A stretch of DNA of 64,000 bases from Lipingzhangella_A rawalii. Its GTDB lineage: Bacteria > Actinomycetota > Actinomycetes > Streptosporangiales > Streptosporangiaceae. Where the stretch lies: contig NZ_JAVLVT010000010.1 in NCBI RefSeq assembly GCF_031628175.1, positions 310,001 through 374,000 of the forward strand. The letters run 5' to 3'. The notes beneath the pieces are model-generated. The model made no database searches. It was not told the origin of the DNA and saw nothing but the letters and a program-made list of their open reading frames with translations. Every line of letters begins with the position of its first letter. Position 1 is the stretch's first letter. This document shows positions 35,710 to 44,642 of this stretch, in pieces. The position numbers and the translations under genes were made by a program.

Positions 35710-38103
35710 TCAGCACGGGAGCTCGCAGGACGACCCCGGTGCGAGGGAGACACTCGCCCGGGTAGTCGCGACCTGCAGCGGCGGTGCGTCCGAGGTGGGC
35801 AGCTCCACCCGGAGGCGACCCTCGGTGATGTCCACACGAACGTCGGCATGTCCGTGATAGTCGATCTCGAAGGCGAGGTGGTGCAGCCCGCGAGGGAGGC
35901 GGGGGTCCAGCCGCAGGGCCTCCGGGTCGGGTGCCAGTCCGGTGTAGCAGCGGGTGAGCAGGTCCAGGGTGCCGGCCATCGCGCCGAGATGGATTCCCTC
36001 GGCGGTGGTGCCGCCCTGGGTGTCGTCTATGTCGGAGCGCAGTGCCTGGCTGAAGAACGTCCAGGAGTTCGCGCGGTCGGTGCGCGCGAGCACCCAGGCG
36101 TGGACGACTGCGCTCAGGGTGGATCCGTGTGAGGTTCGTGCGAGGTAGTACTCCACCGTGCGGGGGATGAGCCCGGTGTCGATGCCGTATCCGAGATGGT
36201 CGAGGAGCTCCGCGAGCTCCTCCTCGGTCAGGAGAAAGAACAGCATCAGGGTGTCGGCCTGTTTGGAGACCTTGTACCGGTTGGCGGCGCCCGCCCCGTG
36301 TTCGGACTCCAGGATGCGGTCAAGTCGCTGCACATCGGGATACGTCGCTCGGTAATGGTCCCAGTCCAGCTCCTCCAGATGCGCATAACCCTCGAACTGA
36401 CTGATGACTCCGCCGTGGAACGGCACGCGGAGCTTGCGACTCACCTCCTCGAACCGGCTCAGTGTTGCGTCGGTGAGACTCAGCGCATCGACCAGCTCGC
36501 TGCGCCGGCGCCCGGGGATGAGGTCCAGGATGTGTAGGGCACGCCGCAGCAGCCAGGCGGTCATGATGTTGGTGTAGGCATTGTTGTCCAGCCCGGGCTC
36601 GGTCCGGTCCGGGTAGCCGTCGTGGTACTCGTCCGGGCCCATCACCCCGCGGATCTCGTAGCGATTCAGTGCCTTGTTGTAGGTCGCGAGTCCAGCGAAG
36701 TAGCGGGCGACCTCCAGCACGAGCTCGGCACCGTAGTCGGCGAGAAACCTGCGGTCCCCGGTGAGCCGGTAGTACTCCCACACGTTGTAGGCAACAGCGA
36801 TACCCACGTGTCGCTGGCGGTGGCTGCGGTCGGGCAACCAGCGTCCGGACATCGGGTTCAGGTGGACGGTCTGGGTTTCCTCGCGACCGTCGCTGCCGCT
36901 CTGCCAGGGAAACATCGCGCCGGGCAACCCCGTGGCGGCTGCGGCTGCGCGCGCCTCCGGCAGGCGGCGCCAGCGGTACAGCAGCAGGCTCCGTGCGACG
37001 TTCGGAAGTCGCGCACACAGGAACGGGAAGACGAACAGCTCATCCCAGAAGACATGCCCGCGGTAAGCCTCTCCGTGCAGACCACGGGCCGGGACACCCA
37101 CATCCAGGTCTGCGGTGTGCGGGGAGAGTGTCTGCAACAGGTGAAAGACGTGCAGGTTCACCGCGCGCTGCGTCTCCTGGTCCGCGACCTCGACCCCACA
37201 GCGCCGCCACAGGTGCCTCCAGGCGACGGTGTGCCGTTCCACCAGCGCCTCGAAGGTGTGAGCCCGCTGTACCTCTCGCAGCGCGGCGTCGAGGCAGTCG
37301 GCGGCAGCACGGTCACCCGAGCTGTGCACGGAGGCGACCTTGGTCACGGTGAACTGAGTGCCTTCGGCGACCAGACGGCTTTCGTGGTGGGCCGCCCAGC
37401 GTCCGTCCGGGGTGGTCTCGCAGGACTGTTCGGCCCCCGCGTCACTGACGGTCCGGGAAGCCATGGCGATGCGGATCTCGGAGGTGACGGTTCGGGTATG
37501 CAGCCACGCGATACCAGAGGACTCGGCGCCGGCGCCCAGGGGGTGTAGATGTTCCGAGGCCAGGTCCCGGTAGCGGGCCACGCCCGTGTTACGTGTCCTG
37601 GCGTCGAGGGCGGAACGCACGGTGAGGCGCCCGCTCCAGTTCAGGGGTACCAGGGTGGTCTCCAGCGCGGCGAGGGTGGGCTCCGCCATTGACACCAGGC
37701 GGCGCTGGGTGAGCCGCGTCTCGCGTCCGGAGTCGTCGCGGATCAGCGCCAGGCGGGTGAGCACACCACGACGTACGTCGAGTTCCCAGGTCTGTTCGGC
37801 TGTCTGCCAAGAGGCTGCCGGGCCGAACCAGGGGCCGTTGTCGATACGGAAGGTCATCGGTAGCCAGTTGGGCAGGTTGACCATGTCCTCGTTGGTGATC
37901 TCGCGACCGGCCACGGTGGAGGTCAGTCGGTTGTAGCAGCCGGCCAGGTAGGTGCCCGGGTAGTTGGTTTCATCGGCTACTGCCTCCGGCGCGGCACCCC
38001 GCGTGGCGAACCGTCCATTCCCCAGCGTGCACAGGGCTTCGCGTAGGCCAGAGCCGCAGGAGTCCGGCCCGACATCGGGGTAGGAGAACAACCAGCGGCT
38101 CAT
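35710..38103 (-). CDS. Glycoside hydrolase family 65 disaccharide phosphorylase
   Basis: A 797-residue GH65 enzyme of the maltose/trehalose/kojibiose/nigerose phosphorylase type. It has an N-terminal beta-sandwich, an (alpha/alpha)6 barrel with GHVFWDELFVFPFL and the catalytic acid Glu in VMGPDEYHDG (about residue 490), then a C-terminal beta sheet. It would phosphorolyse an alpha-disaccharide to glucose and beta-glucose 1-phosphate. Its ATG overlaps the stop of a beta-phosphoglucomutase gene (ATGA, 38100-38103), the expected partner. Exact substrate not determinable; trehalose or maltose are likely. Confidence 0.88.
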   Translation of the reverse strand: MSRWLFSYPDVGPDSCGSGLREALCTLGNGRFATRGAAPEAVADETNYPGTYLAGCYNRLTSTVAGREITNEDMVNLPNWLPMTFRIDNGPWFGPAASWQTAEQTWELDVRRGVLTRLALIRDDSGRETRLTQRRLVSMAEPTLAALETTLVPLNWSGRLTVRSALDARTRNTGVARYRDLASEHLHPLGAGAESSGIAWLHTRTVTSEIRIAMASRTVSDAGAEQSCETTPDGRWAAHHESRLVAEGTQFTVTKVASVHSSGDRAAADCLDAALREVQRAHTFEALVERHTVAWRHLWRRCGVEVADQETQRAVNLHVFHLLQTLSPHTADLDVGVPARGLHGEAYRGHVFWDELFVFPFLCARLPNVARSLLLYRWRRLPEARAAAAATGLPGAMFPWQSGSDGREETQTVHLNPMSGRWLPDRSHRQRHVGIAVAYNVWEYYRLTGDRRFLADYGAELVLEVARYFAGLATYNKALNRYEIRGVMGPDEYHDGYPDRTEPGLDNNAYTNIMTAWLLRRALHILDLIPGRRRSELVDALSLTDATLSRFEEVSRKLRVPFHGGVISQFEGYAHLEELDWDHYRATYPDVQRLDRILESEHGAGAANRYKVSKQADTLMLFFLLTEEELAELLDHLGYGIDTGLIPRTVEYYLARTSHGSTLSAVVHAWVLARTDRANSWTFFSQALRSDIDDTQGGTTAEGIHLGAMAGTLDLLTRCYTGLAPDPEALRLDPRLPRGLHHLAFEIDYHGHADVRVDITEGRLRVELPTSDAPPLQVATTRASVSLAPGSSCELPC

Positions 38104-38861
38104 GACACGTCCCGCGACGGTGCGGCTGCCAGCGCTGTTCCGGAGAGGTCGGTGACGACGATATCCGCGCCGTGGCGGTAGAGCTCGGCCCCCCAACCAC
38201 CACGGTCGATCCCGACCACCAGCCCGAATTCTCCGCGTCGTGCCGCTTCTACCCCGGCCGTCGCGTCCTCGACCACGGCGCACTCCTGAGCTGGTACACC
38301 GAGCCGCCTGGCGGCCTCCAGGAACAGGTCCGGTGCCGGCTTACCGGCCAGCCCGAGGCGCAGGACGTCCCAGCCGTCAACCCGAACCTCGAACAGGTCG
38401 GCAACTCCCGCGGCGCGTAGGACCGTCTTACAGTTGCGGCTGGCCGAGGCCGCGGCCAGCGCCACACCGCGTTCACGCAGCCGGCGGACGAAGGCGATGG
38501 TGGAGGCGAACGGCGCCACTCCGTACTCCTGAACCTGCTGGAGGAAGTAACGGTCCTTGCGGTCACCGAGGCCACTGACCGTGACTGCTCCGGGATCCTG
38601 CGGGGGCGCCGTCTCCGGCAGGGTGATCGAGCGAGAGGCCAGGAAGGTGCGCACCCCGTCGCCACGACTCCGGCCGTCGACGTAGCGCAGGTAGTCGGCC
38701 TGCATGTCGAACGGACGGAATCGGCCATGCCCGTGATGGGCGCGTTCCAGGAGGAACTCGTCGATGGCGTGTTTCCACGCCGCGGCGTGCAGCCCGGCGG
38801 TGTTCGTGATCACGCCGTCGGTATCCAGGATCACCCCGACGCAGTCGTCGATGGAACGCAT
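38100..38861 (-). CDS. Beta-phosphoglucomutase-like HAD hydrolase
   Basis: A 253-residue HAD protein. Motif I is VILDTDGVITNTA (residues about 10-22) with the two Asp residues. The cap domain has FDMQADYLRYVDGRSRGDGV, typical of beta-PGM. Motif II is AAASASRNC, the Lys is in LAGKPAPDLFLEAA, and the acidic pair is VVEDATAGVEAA. It should convert beta-glucose 1-phosphate, made by the coupled GH65 enzyme, to glucose 6-phosphate. ATG 38861 follows GAAGGG. A regulon motif lies 84 nt upstream. Confidence 0.87.
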   Translation of the reverse strand: MRSIDDCVGVILDTDGVITNTAGLHAAAWKHAIDEFLLERAHHGHGRFRPFDMQADYLRYVDGRSRGDGVRTFLASRSITLPETAPPQDPGAVTVSGLGDRKDRYFLQQVQEYGVAPFASTIAFVRRLRERGVALAAASASRNCKTVLRAAGVADLFEVRVDGWDVLRLGLAGKPAPDLFLEAARRLGVPAQECAVVEDATAGVEAARRGEFGLVVGIDRGGWGAELYRHGADIVVTDLSGTALAAAPSRDVS

Positions 38862-38944
38862 GCTGACCGTACCCTTCTGACCGTCCACACTCCACGCAAC
38901 CCGAGGGTGCTGCGCGCGGGCAGAGGCTTTGGTCCCCACCCTGT

Positions 38945-38956
38945 GGACCCTTGGTC
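38945..38956. promoter_or_regulatory. Island regulon motif before the phosphoglucomutase operon
   Basis: GGACCCTTGGTC, which reads GACCAAGGGTCC on the other strand, is 84 nt upstream of the leftward operon start. Confidence 0.5.
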
Positions 38957-39054
38957 GCGGTGGGGCGCTCGGTTCGTAGGCAGCGGACCGGAGCGACCGT
39001 TCGCGTCTTCGCGCGGGCGCCAACCTTTCGACAGGCACGTCCGGGTGCGGACGG

Positions 39055-39089
39055 GGGACTATTGGCACGGGTTGAGAGGGCCAAGGGCC
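39055..39089. promoter_or_regulatory. Two island regulon motifs before the acyl-CoA synthetase fusion gene
   Basis: GGGACTATTGGC (39055-39066) and GGGCCAAGGGCC (39078-39089) are 23 nt apart start to start, nearly the spacing seen before PEP synthase. The second is 68 nt before the ATG. Confidence 0.55.
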
Positions 39090-39156
39090 GCTGTGCGCGC
39101 TCGGGCAGGTGGTGGAGCCTGATGGGACGAGCGTCGGTGTCGAAGGGAGATCCACG

Positions 39157-41895
39157 ATGGCTCGGCCGCGGTCGTCGTCCGCCTCCAGAAGCGGCACTAC
39201 AGGCGCCCCCGAGAATGCCTCGGACGGTTGCCTCGACTACGCACTACTGCGTGACGGGACCTCGGTGGCCATTCGGGAGCCACGCGAGTCCGACCTGGAC
39301 GCCGTCTATCGGCTCCATGCCGCGCTCACGCCGGAGAGCCGGTACCTGCGCTTCTTCGGGGTACCCAACAACGCGGCGCTTTCGGGGCTCGCCCACAGGA
39401 TCTGCCTGGCCGACGGTGCTGGACGCGGCGCGCTGGTCGCCACACGTGGGGAGCGCATCATCGGGGTGGCGCAGTATGACTCGACTGGCCAGCCGGGATG
39501 CGCCGAAGTCTCGATGGCGGTGGCTGACGACACCCGGAGGCGCGGTGTGGGCACGCTGCTGCTGGAGCATCTCGCCTCGCACGCCCGCAGCAACGGTATC
39601 CGCGAGTTCCGCGCAGACGTACTGTTGACGAACGGCGAGATGATGGGGGTGTTCGCCGCCGCGGGGCTTCCCATGCAGCGACAGGTCACCCAGGGTGAGA
39701 TTCACGTCACCTTCCCGCTGACGACCGACGAGCGCTATCTGACCGCGACGCACGAGCGGGAGGGGCTCGCCGACCGGGCGAGCCTCGATGGCCTGCTGCG
39801 GCCCAGCAGTGTCGCGGTGATCGGCGCCGGCCGGCGCGCGGGCTCGGTGGGACGGGCCGTACTGCACAACATCGGCTCCGGTGGATTCACCGGGAGTCTC
39901 TACGCAGTCAACCCGCACGCCAGCCACATCGACAACGTTCCGGCGTTCCCGAGCGTGACGCGACTTCCCGAGACACCGGACCTCGCAGTGGTCGCCGTGC
40001 CCGCGGCGGCGGTCCTTGATGTGGCCTGGGAATGCGCGCACAGGGGCGTACGCGGGCTCGTCATCATCACCGGAGGCCTGGACCTGAAGACGCAACAGGC
40101 GCTACGCACGCTGTGCCGTACGCATGACATGCGCCTGGTGGGGCCCAACTGCTTCGGCATGGGCAACACGGAGGAGGGGATCCGCCTTGACGCCACGTTC
40201 GGTGCCACGCATCCCGTCCACGGCAGCGCGGGCGTCGTCGTGCAGTCCGGTGGTGTTGGCATCACCGTGTTGGATCACCTGTCCCGACTGGGGGTGGGAA
40301 TCTCTTCGTTCGTGTCCCTCGGCGACAAGGTCGACGTCAGTGGCAATGATCTGTTGATGTGGTGGGATGCGGACGAGGCCACCCGCCTGGGAGTGCTGTA
40401 CCTGGAGTCGTTCGGCAATCCGCGCAAGTTCTCCTGGCTGGCGCGCCAGGTCGGCCGGCGCATCCCGTTGCTCACCGTGGCCGCCGGGCAGTCGGAACCG
40501 GGCCAACGGGCCGCGGCCTCGCACACCGCGGCCGCGGCTACTTCCGCGCGCACCACTCGGGCTCTGTTCCACCAGGCGGGAATCGTCACCACGCGTGACC
40601 TTGGGGAGCTGGTGGGTACGGCGGCGCTGCTCGCACATCAGCCCTTGCCGCAGGGACCCAGGGTGGGAATCGTGACCAACGCAGGTGGAGCCGGTGTCCT
40701 GGCTGCCGACGCCTGTGTCGCGGCAGGCCTGACCGTCCGCTCCTTGGGAGGTATGACCCGACAGGGGCTGACCGCGGCACTGCCCGCTCGGGCCGAGTGC
40801 GCCAATCCCGTCGACACCGGCGCCGATGCCACCTCCAGCCAGTTCCATACGGCCGTGCGAACCCTCGCCGCGTCCCCCGATGTAGACGCGGTCATCGTCC
40901 TCACCGTGGCGACCGCCCTCACCGAGCTGGACCCGGCCACCATGGCCCCGCAAGTTGCACAGACCGGCAAGCCCGTCCTGGCTGTGGCCCTTGGTCAGGC
41001 CGAGACGGTGACCGCTCCCGCGATTCCCGGTGGGCCACCGCTTCCGTGCTACGGCGACCCCACGGCCGCCGCCCGGGCCCTGGGACACGCCTGGCAGTAC
41101 TCCCGCTGGCGTGCGCACCCTCGGGGTGAGGTGCCCCACCTGTCTGGCGTCGCCGCGGAACCGGCGCGCGAGGCTGTCGAGACGTTCCTTGCCGGGAACC
41201 CTGACGGGGGGTGGCTTCCGACATCCGTCGCGCTGGCCCTGTGCGCGAACTACGGCATCCCGATCATGCCGTGGCGCTGGGCCCGATCTCCACGTGAGGC
41301 AGGCAGCGCCGCACGCGACCTGGGCGGGCGAATCGCAGTCAAGGCGGAGATCGAGGGAGTCGTGCACAAGGGCCGGGAGGGGGCGCTCCGGCTCAACCTC
41401 GGTGACCCGGCGGCGGTTGTCGACGCCTACCGCGAACTGCAGCAGCACTTCGGGGACAGGATGCATGGAGCGCTCGTCCAGTGCATGGCCACGCCCGGAC
41501 TGGAGCTGCTGTTCGGAGTGCATCACGATCCGGTCTTCGGCCCGGTGCTGGTGTACGGCCTGGGCGGGGTACACGCCGACGCCCTCGACCTGCGCCAGGC
41601 ACGCCTGACCCCGCTCACTACGGCAGACGCGGCCGAACTGATCGCCACCCTGCCGGCAACAGCACCCGAGAACGTGCCAGGCAAGCCCGAGTCTCGACGC
41701 GCCGCAGGTCTGGACACCTCGTCTGTCGAGAACATCGCGCTTCGACTGTCGCAGCTGGCCACAGACCTGCCGGAAGTCGCGGAGTTGGACCTCAACCCGG
41801 TGATCGTTACCGAGGAGGACTGCCAGGCCGTGGACGTACGCATCCGCGTGGAACCGGTCACCAGGACCGACCCTTACCTGCGCCGTCTCCCCTGA
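39157..41895 (+). CDS. GNAT-acyl-CoA synthetase (ADP-forming) fusion, Pat-like
   Basis: A 912-residue fusion. Residues about 30-190 form a GNAT acetyltransferase (RRRGVGTLLLEHLASHA is the acetyl-CoA loop). About 220-650 hold the CoA-binding and succinyl-CoA-ligase-like domains (LRPSSVAVIGAGRR; VGPNCFGM; catalytic-type His in SHTA). About 680-900 form an ATP-grasp domain (GGRIAVKAEIEGVVHK). Such fusions acetylate lysines, for example on acetyl-CoA synthetase (PatZ/Pat), or make acyl-CoA with ADP release. Here GNAT is N-terminal. ATG 39157 follows GAAGGGAG. Confidence 0.87.
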   Translation: MARPRSSSASRSGTTGAPENASDGCLDYALLRDGTSVAIREPRESDLDAVYRLHAALTPESRYLRFFGVPNNAALSGLAHRICLADGAGRGALVATRGERIIGVAQYDSTGQPGCAEVSMAVADDTRRRGVGTLLLEHLASHARSNGIREFRADVLLTNGEMMGVFAAAGLPMQRQVTQGEIHVTFPLTTDERYLTATHEREGLADRASLDGLLRPSSVAVIGAGRRAGSVGRAVLHNIGSGGFTGSLYAVNPHASHIDNVPAFPSVTRLPETPDLAVVAVPAAAVLDVAWECAHRGVRGLVIITGGLDLKTQQALRTLCRTHDMRLVGPNCFGMGNTEEGIRLDATFGATHPVHGSAGVVVQSGGVGITVLDHLSRLGVGISSFVSLGDKVDVSGNDLLMWWDADEATRLGVLYLESFGNPRKFSWLARQVGRRIPLLTVAAGQSEPGQRAAASHTAAAATSARTTRALFHQAGIVTTRDLGELVGTAALLAHQPLPQGPRVGIVTNAGGAGVLAADACVAAGLTVRSLGGMTRQGLTAALPARAECANPVDTGADATSSQFHTAVRTLAASPDVDAVIVLTVATALTELDPATMAPQVAQTGKPVLAVALGQAETVTAPAIPGGPPLPCYGDPTAAARALGHAWQYSRWRAHPRGEVPHLSGVAAEPAREAVETFLAGNPDGGWLPTSVALALCANYGIPIMPWRWARSPREAGSAARDLGGRIAVKAEIEGVVHKGREGALRLNLGDPAAVVDAYRELQQHFGDRMHGALVQCMATPGLELLFGVHHDPVFGPVLVYGLGGVHADALDLRQARLTPLTTADAAELIATLPATAPENVPGKPESRRAAGLDTSSVENIALRLSQLATDLPEVAELDLNPVIVTEEDCQAVDVRIRVEPVTRTDPYLRRLP

Positions 41896-41907
41896 GCTGG
41901 TCGGTCG

Positions 41908-41925
41908 GCGGTGGGAGGCCACCGC
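41908..41925 (+). terminator. Hairpin after the acyl-CoA synthetase fusion gene
   Basis: GCGGTGG-GAGG-CCACCGC, a 7-bp perfect stem, begins 13 nt after the stop codon. No T-run. Confidence 0.5.
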
Positions 41926-42092
41926 AGTGCGTGCCCCTGACCACGCGAGGGCACGCGAGCGGCACGGCTTCACGACGTACCGCCCGCGTGGTGGCGATCC
42001 CGTTTACGACCTAAGCCAACGATTCGTCACCAGTCGGGTGCACCGGACGCCGCATGCGTGGCGACCACACTCGACTTCGGCGATGTCGCGCT

Positions 42093-42998
42093 TCAGTCCT
42101 CCGGGGTCTCGTCGACCAGCGCCGTGAAGGGCACCACGGCGACCGGGCAGGGGGCGTGATGAAGCGCGGCCTGGCTGACCGAGCCCATGAACAGGCCTCT
42201 GGCCGCGCCGTAGCCCCGGGAACCCACGACGAGCATCCCGGCGTGCTCGGCACGCTCGGCGAGGAAGGTGCGCGCAGTGGCGAACCGGACCCCCACGTGC
42301 GCGACCACCCCTGGATACTCCTTGCGCAGCGGTTCCACGAACGCGTCCAACCGCTTCTGGGCGGTCTGGCGCGTGGCTTCATGCTCCGCCGGTGGCTCCT
42401 CGTCTCTGGAATCGGCGTGCCTACCGGGCCCCTCCCAGGCCATGGTCACGACCACGCTGACCCCACGCCTGTGCGCCTCAGCGAACGCGAACTCCGCAGC
42501 GGGCCGTGACGAGTCCGAACAATCCACCCCGACCACAATCTCGGCATCAGGCTCCGCCGTGGGCCCGTGCGGCACCACGACCACGGGACACGCCGCACGC
42601 GCCGCCAGTTCCACACCGATGGAGCCGATCAGCACTGAACCAACGCCCCCGAGTCCGCGGGAACCCACCACCATCAGCGCGGCCTCGTTCGCCTCGGCGA
42701 GCAGCACCGGTCGCACGAAGCCGTCGATGGCCTCACCCGTAACCTCCAGCCCCGGCCTGCTCTTGCGCGCGTGCTGCTCGGCCTCGGCGACGACCTGCTG
42801 AACGACGTCAGCCAACCCGGACCACTCCGGTGGCTTTGGGGGAGACCCGAACCGCATCGGAAAGTCTCCCCACTTGGCAGCGTGCACCACCCGAAGTGGC
42901 CGCCCCATAAGCTCTGCCTCGCCAGCCGCCCACGTCACGGCTGCCAGGGCCTCCTCTGATCCGTCCACACCCACCACCACCGGCGCCGGCTGCGACAT
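42093..42998 (-). CDS. Universal stress protein, tandem UspA domains
   Basis: A 301-residue tandem Usp. Domain 1 opens with PVVVGVDGSEEALAAVTWA and ends with GSRGLGGVGSVLIGSIGVEL. Domain 2 ends with GSRGYGAARGLFMGSVSQAAL. Both keep the glycine-rich ATP-binding loop. It is 106 nt downstream of the CBS-BON protein 2 gene on the same strand. I found no clear regulon motif in the gap, so it may share that gene's promoter. ATG 42998 follows GGGAGAAACC. Confidence 0.88.
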   Translation of the reverse strand: MSQPAPVVVGVDGSEEALAAVTWAAGEAELMGRPLRVVHAAKWGDFPMRFGSPPKPPEWSGLADVVQQVVAEAEQHARKSRPGLEVTGEAIDGFVRPVLLAEANEAALMVVGSRGLGGVGSVLIGSIGVELAARAACPVVVVPHGPTAEPDAEIVVGVDCSDSSRPAAEFAFAEAHRRGVSVVVTMAWEGPGRHADSRDEEPPAEHEATRQTAQKRLDAFVEPLRKEYPGVVAHVGVRFATARTFLAERAEHAGMLVVGSRGYGAARGLFMGSVSQAALHHAPCPVAVVPFTALVDETPED

Positions 42999-43104
42999 GG
43001 TTTCTCCCACCCTCCTGAGTAGTGGTACCTCCGGCCGAGGTCAGGTCTCCTCGGACCGGCTTGACCTGCGCGGAGTCCCGGGCCATCCGCGGTGTCCGTC
43101 TGAG

Positions 43105-43806
43105 TCACCGCACCCGGGCACGAGGCGGCAGGAGGTCGTCGACCTCCCAGGTGATGTTGCTGGACACGCCGACCACGCCGTCCACCCCGTGGACCATCTG
43201 GTTGACCAGCACGACACTGCTGTGCTGCTCCAAGGTGCCCTCCAGGGTCGCGATACCGTCCTGCACGGCGAACGTCAGCGCGCCGGCGTTCAGCCAGCGG
43301 GGCGTCTGGGCCAGGGCGATGCCGATATCCCGGGCGATGTCCTCGTCGGGGCGGGCGAAGATCCGTAGTAGATCCCGACGGCTCACCATGCCAACCAGGG
43401 CACCGGACTCGTCCACCACCGGCAGTTGTTTGACATCACGACGCTCCATGGCCCGGACCGCGCTGATCGCGCTGTCCCCGGCCAGGACGGTGATCACTTC
43501 CCGGTTCATGAGGCCACGCGCGTCCACGGCCGCCGCCTTGCGCCGGCCACTGCCCGAGCCGCCAAGTACGCGACGAATCCGCGTGCGCAACGGGGGTTCG
43601 TAATCCTCCTGGCTGCCCTCCCGTTTGAACTCCTCCTTGTGCAGGAGGTCGGTCTCGGTCACGATCCCGACGACGCTGCCATCCGCAACAACGGGCAGCG
43701 CAGTGACCTCGGCCGAGAGCATCATTCGAGCGATGTCCTTGAATGACGTGGTGGGTGCGATCGACGCGACCTTCGTCGACATCAGATCGCGAACGGTGGC
43801 GCTCAT
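43105..43806 (-). CDS. CBS-domain pair with BON domain, protein 2
   Basis: A 233-residue protein. CBS 1 is at residues about 5-65 (VRDLMSTKVASIAPTTSF; GIVTETDLLH), then a basic linker. CBS 2 is at about 95-150 (LMNREVITVLAGDSAISAV; GMVSRRDLLRIF). A C-terminal BON domain covers about 165-220. It is a paralogue of the protein at 34156 and probably senses adenine nucleotides. ATG 43806 follows GAGGAG at 5-base spacing; a GTG lies two codons earlier. A regulon motif is 86 nt upstream. Confidence 0.85.
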   Translation of the reverse strand: MSATVRDLMSTKVASIAPTTSFKDIARMMLSAEVTALPVVADGSVVGIVTETDLLHKEEFKREGSQEDYEPPLRTRIRRVLGGSGSGRRKAAAVDARGLMNREVITVLAGDSAISAVRAMERRDVKQLPVVDESGALVGMVSRRDLLRIFARPDEDIARDIGIALAQTPRWLNAGALTFAVQDGIATLEGTLEQHSSVVLVNQMVHGVDGVVGVSSNITWEVDDLLPPRARVR

Positions 43807-44209
43807 CTGCACTCCTCAGCGTTGGCAGCCTCAGCGCTCACGCTACGCAGCAGCGCTTGGCCTCCCCAGAGGCTTCAGACCCCTCTCCTGGGGGACCAAC
43901 TCCCCCCGCGGCGGCTGCCCCAGGTCGACAGCCTGGACCGGGAGCCACACCTTTCGAATGGGGGGGGCGGCTGTACGGGACACGCTGTGCCGGGTCGAGC
44001 GCTCAGCGAAAGCGTGCGGAGGGCGCTACGCCAGGGGTGCCAGCGCAGCTCAGGTTTGTGCTGTAGGGCCACGATCGCATGGTCGAGCATCTCGACTTAC
44101 GAATGTATAGCTGATTAACCAGAGGTATGAACTTCCCAGGAGTTATCAAGTCTCCTATGGTTAGCAATCTATGCGGATCACGTGTTACCCGTGCGCCATC
44201 GGCTACTCC
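43807..44209. other. Intergenic region at the right edge of the stress island
   Basis: About 400 bases between the CBS-BON gene and the end of the HxlR gene. It holds the regulon motif at 43892-43904 and becomes AT-richer near 44090-44190. No gene is supported. Confidence 0.4.
43892..43904. promoter_or_regulatory. Island regulon motif before CBS-BON protein 2
   Basis: GGGACCAACTCCC lies 86 nt upstream of the CBS-BON start codon. The GGACCAAC half is the same as in the PEP synthase site. Confidence 0.5.
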
Positions 44210-44590
44210 TCAGCTGTCCCCGACCCCGTGGCGGGCCCTAGTCGCGAGGATCTCGTCGGTGCGCAGGGTGACCCAGTCCACGAGCGACTGGAGGTGCTCC
44301 GCCAGCTCCTCCCCCAGAGGGGTGAGGGCGTAGGTGACCTGGGGCGGGCTGCTGGGCTCCACCCGTCGTTCGACCAGGCCGTCGGTGGCCAGCAAACGCA
44401 GGTTCTGCGACAGCATCTTCTCGCTGATCCCACCGATGCTGTCCCGCAGCACGTAGAAGCGCTGTGGCCCCCCGCGCAGGCACGTGATGATCAGGGTTCC
44501 CCACCGGCTGGCGACGTGGTTGAGGACGGTACGGCTGGGACAGTCACTGTCGAACGCGCTCCTGGGCGCCGACGCTTCGGATCTGGTCAT
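44210..44590 (-). CDS. HxlR-family transcriptional regulator
   Basis: A 126-residue winged-helix protein. FDSDCPSRTVLNHVASRWG carries the single conserved Cys and the WGTLII-type helix of the family. ISEKMLSQNLRLLATDGLVERR is the recognition region, and YALTPLGEELAEHLQSL the C-terminal helix. HxlR proteins respond to thiol stress, aldehydes or quinones. It is divergent from a DsbA/FrnE-like gene, which it likely controls. A short inverted repeat lies between them. Confidence 0.88.
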   Translation of the reverse strand: MTRSEASAPRSAFDSDCPSRTVLNHVASRWGTLIITCLRGGPQRFYVLRDSIGGISEKMLSQNLRLLATDGLVERRVEPSSPPQVTYALTPLGEELAEHLQSLVDWVTLRTDEILATRARHGVGDS

Positions 44591-44599
44591 GCAGCCCCC

Positions 44600-44611
44600 T
44601 ACCTCAAGGTA
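44600..44611. promoter_or_regulatory. Candidate HxlR operator
   Basis: TACCT-CA-AGGTA, a 5-bp inverted repeat, lies 9 nt from the HxlR start. A related direct element, TTAGGTAC, follows at about 44629. Assignment is by position. Confidence 0.4.
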
Positions 44612-44642
44612 AGTAGTATCCGATTAAGTTAGGTACGGAAAA

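Noticed and set aside
40102..41973. Long frame opposite the acyl-CoA synthetase fusion
   Set aside because: No domain pattern; the plus-strand gene is complete with RBS.
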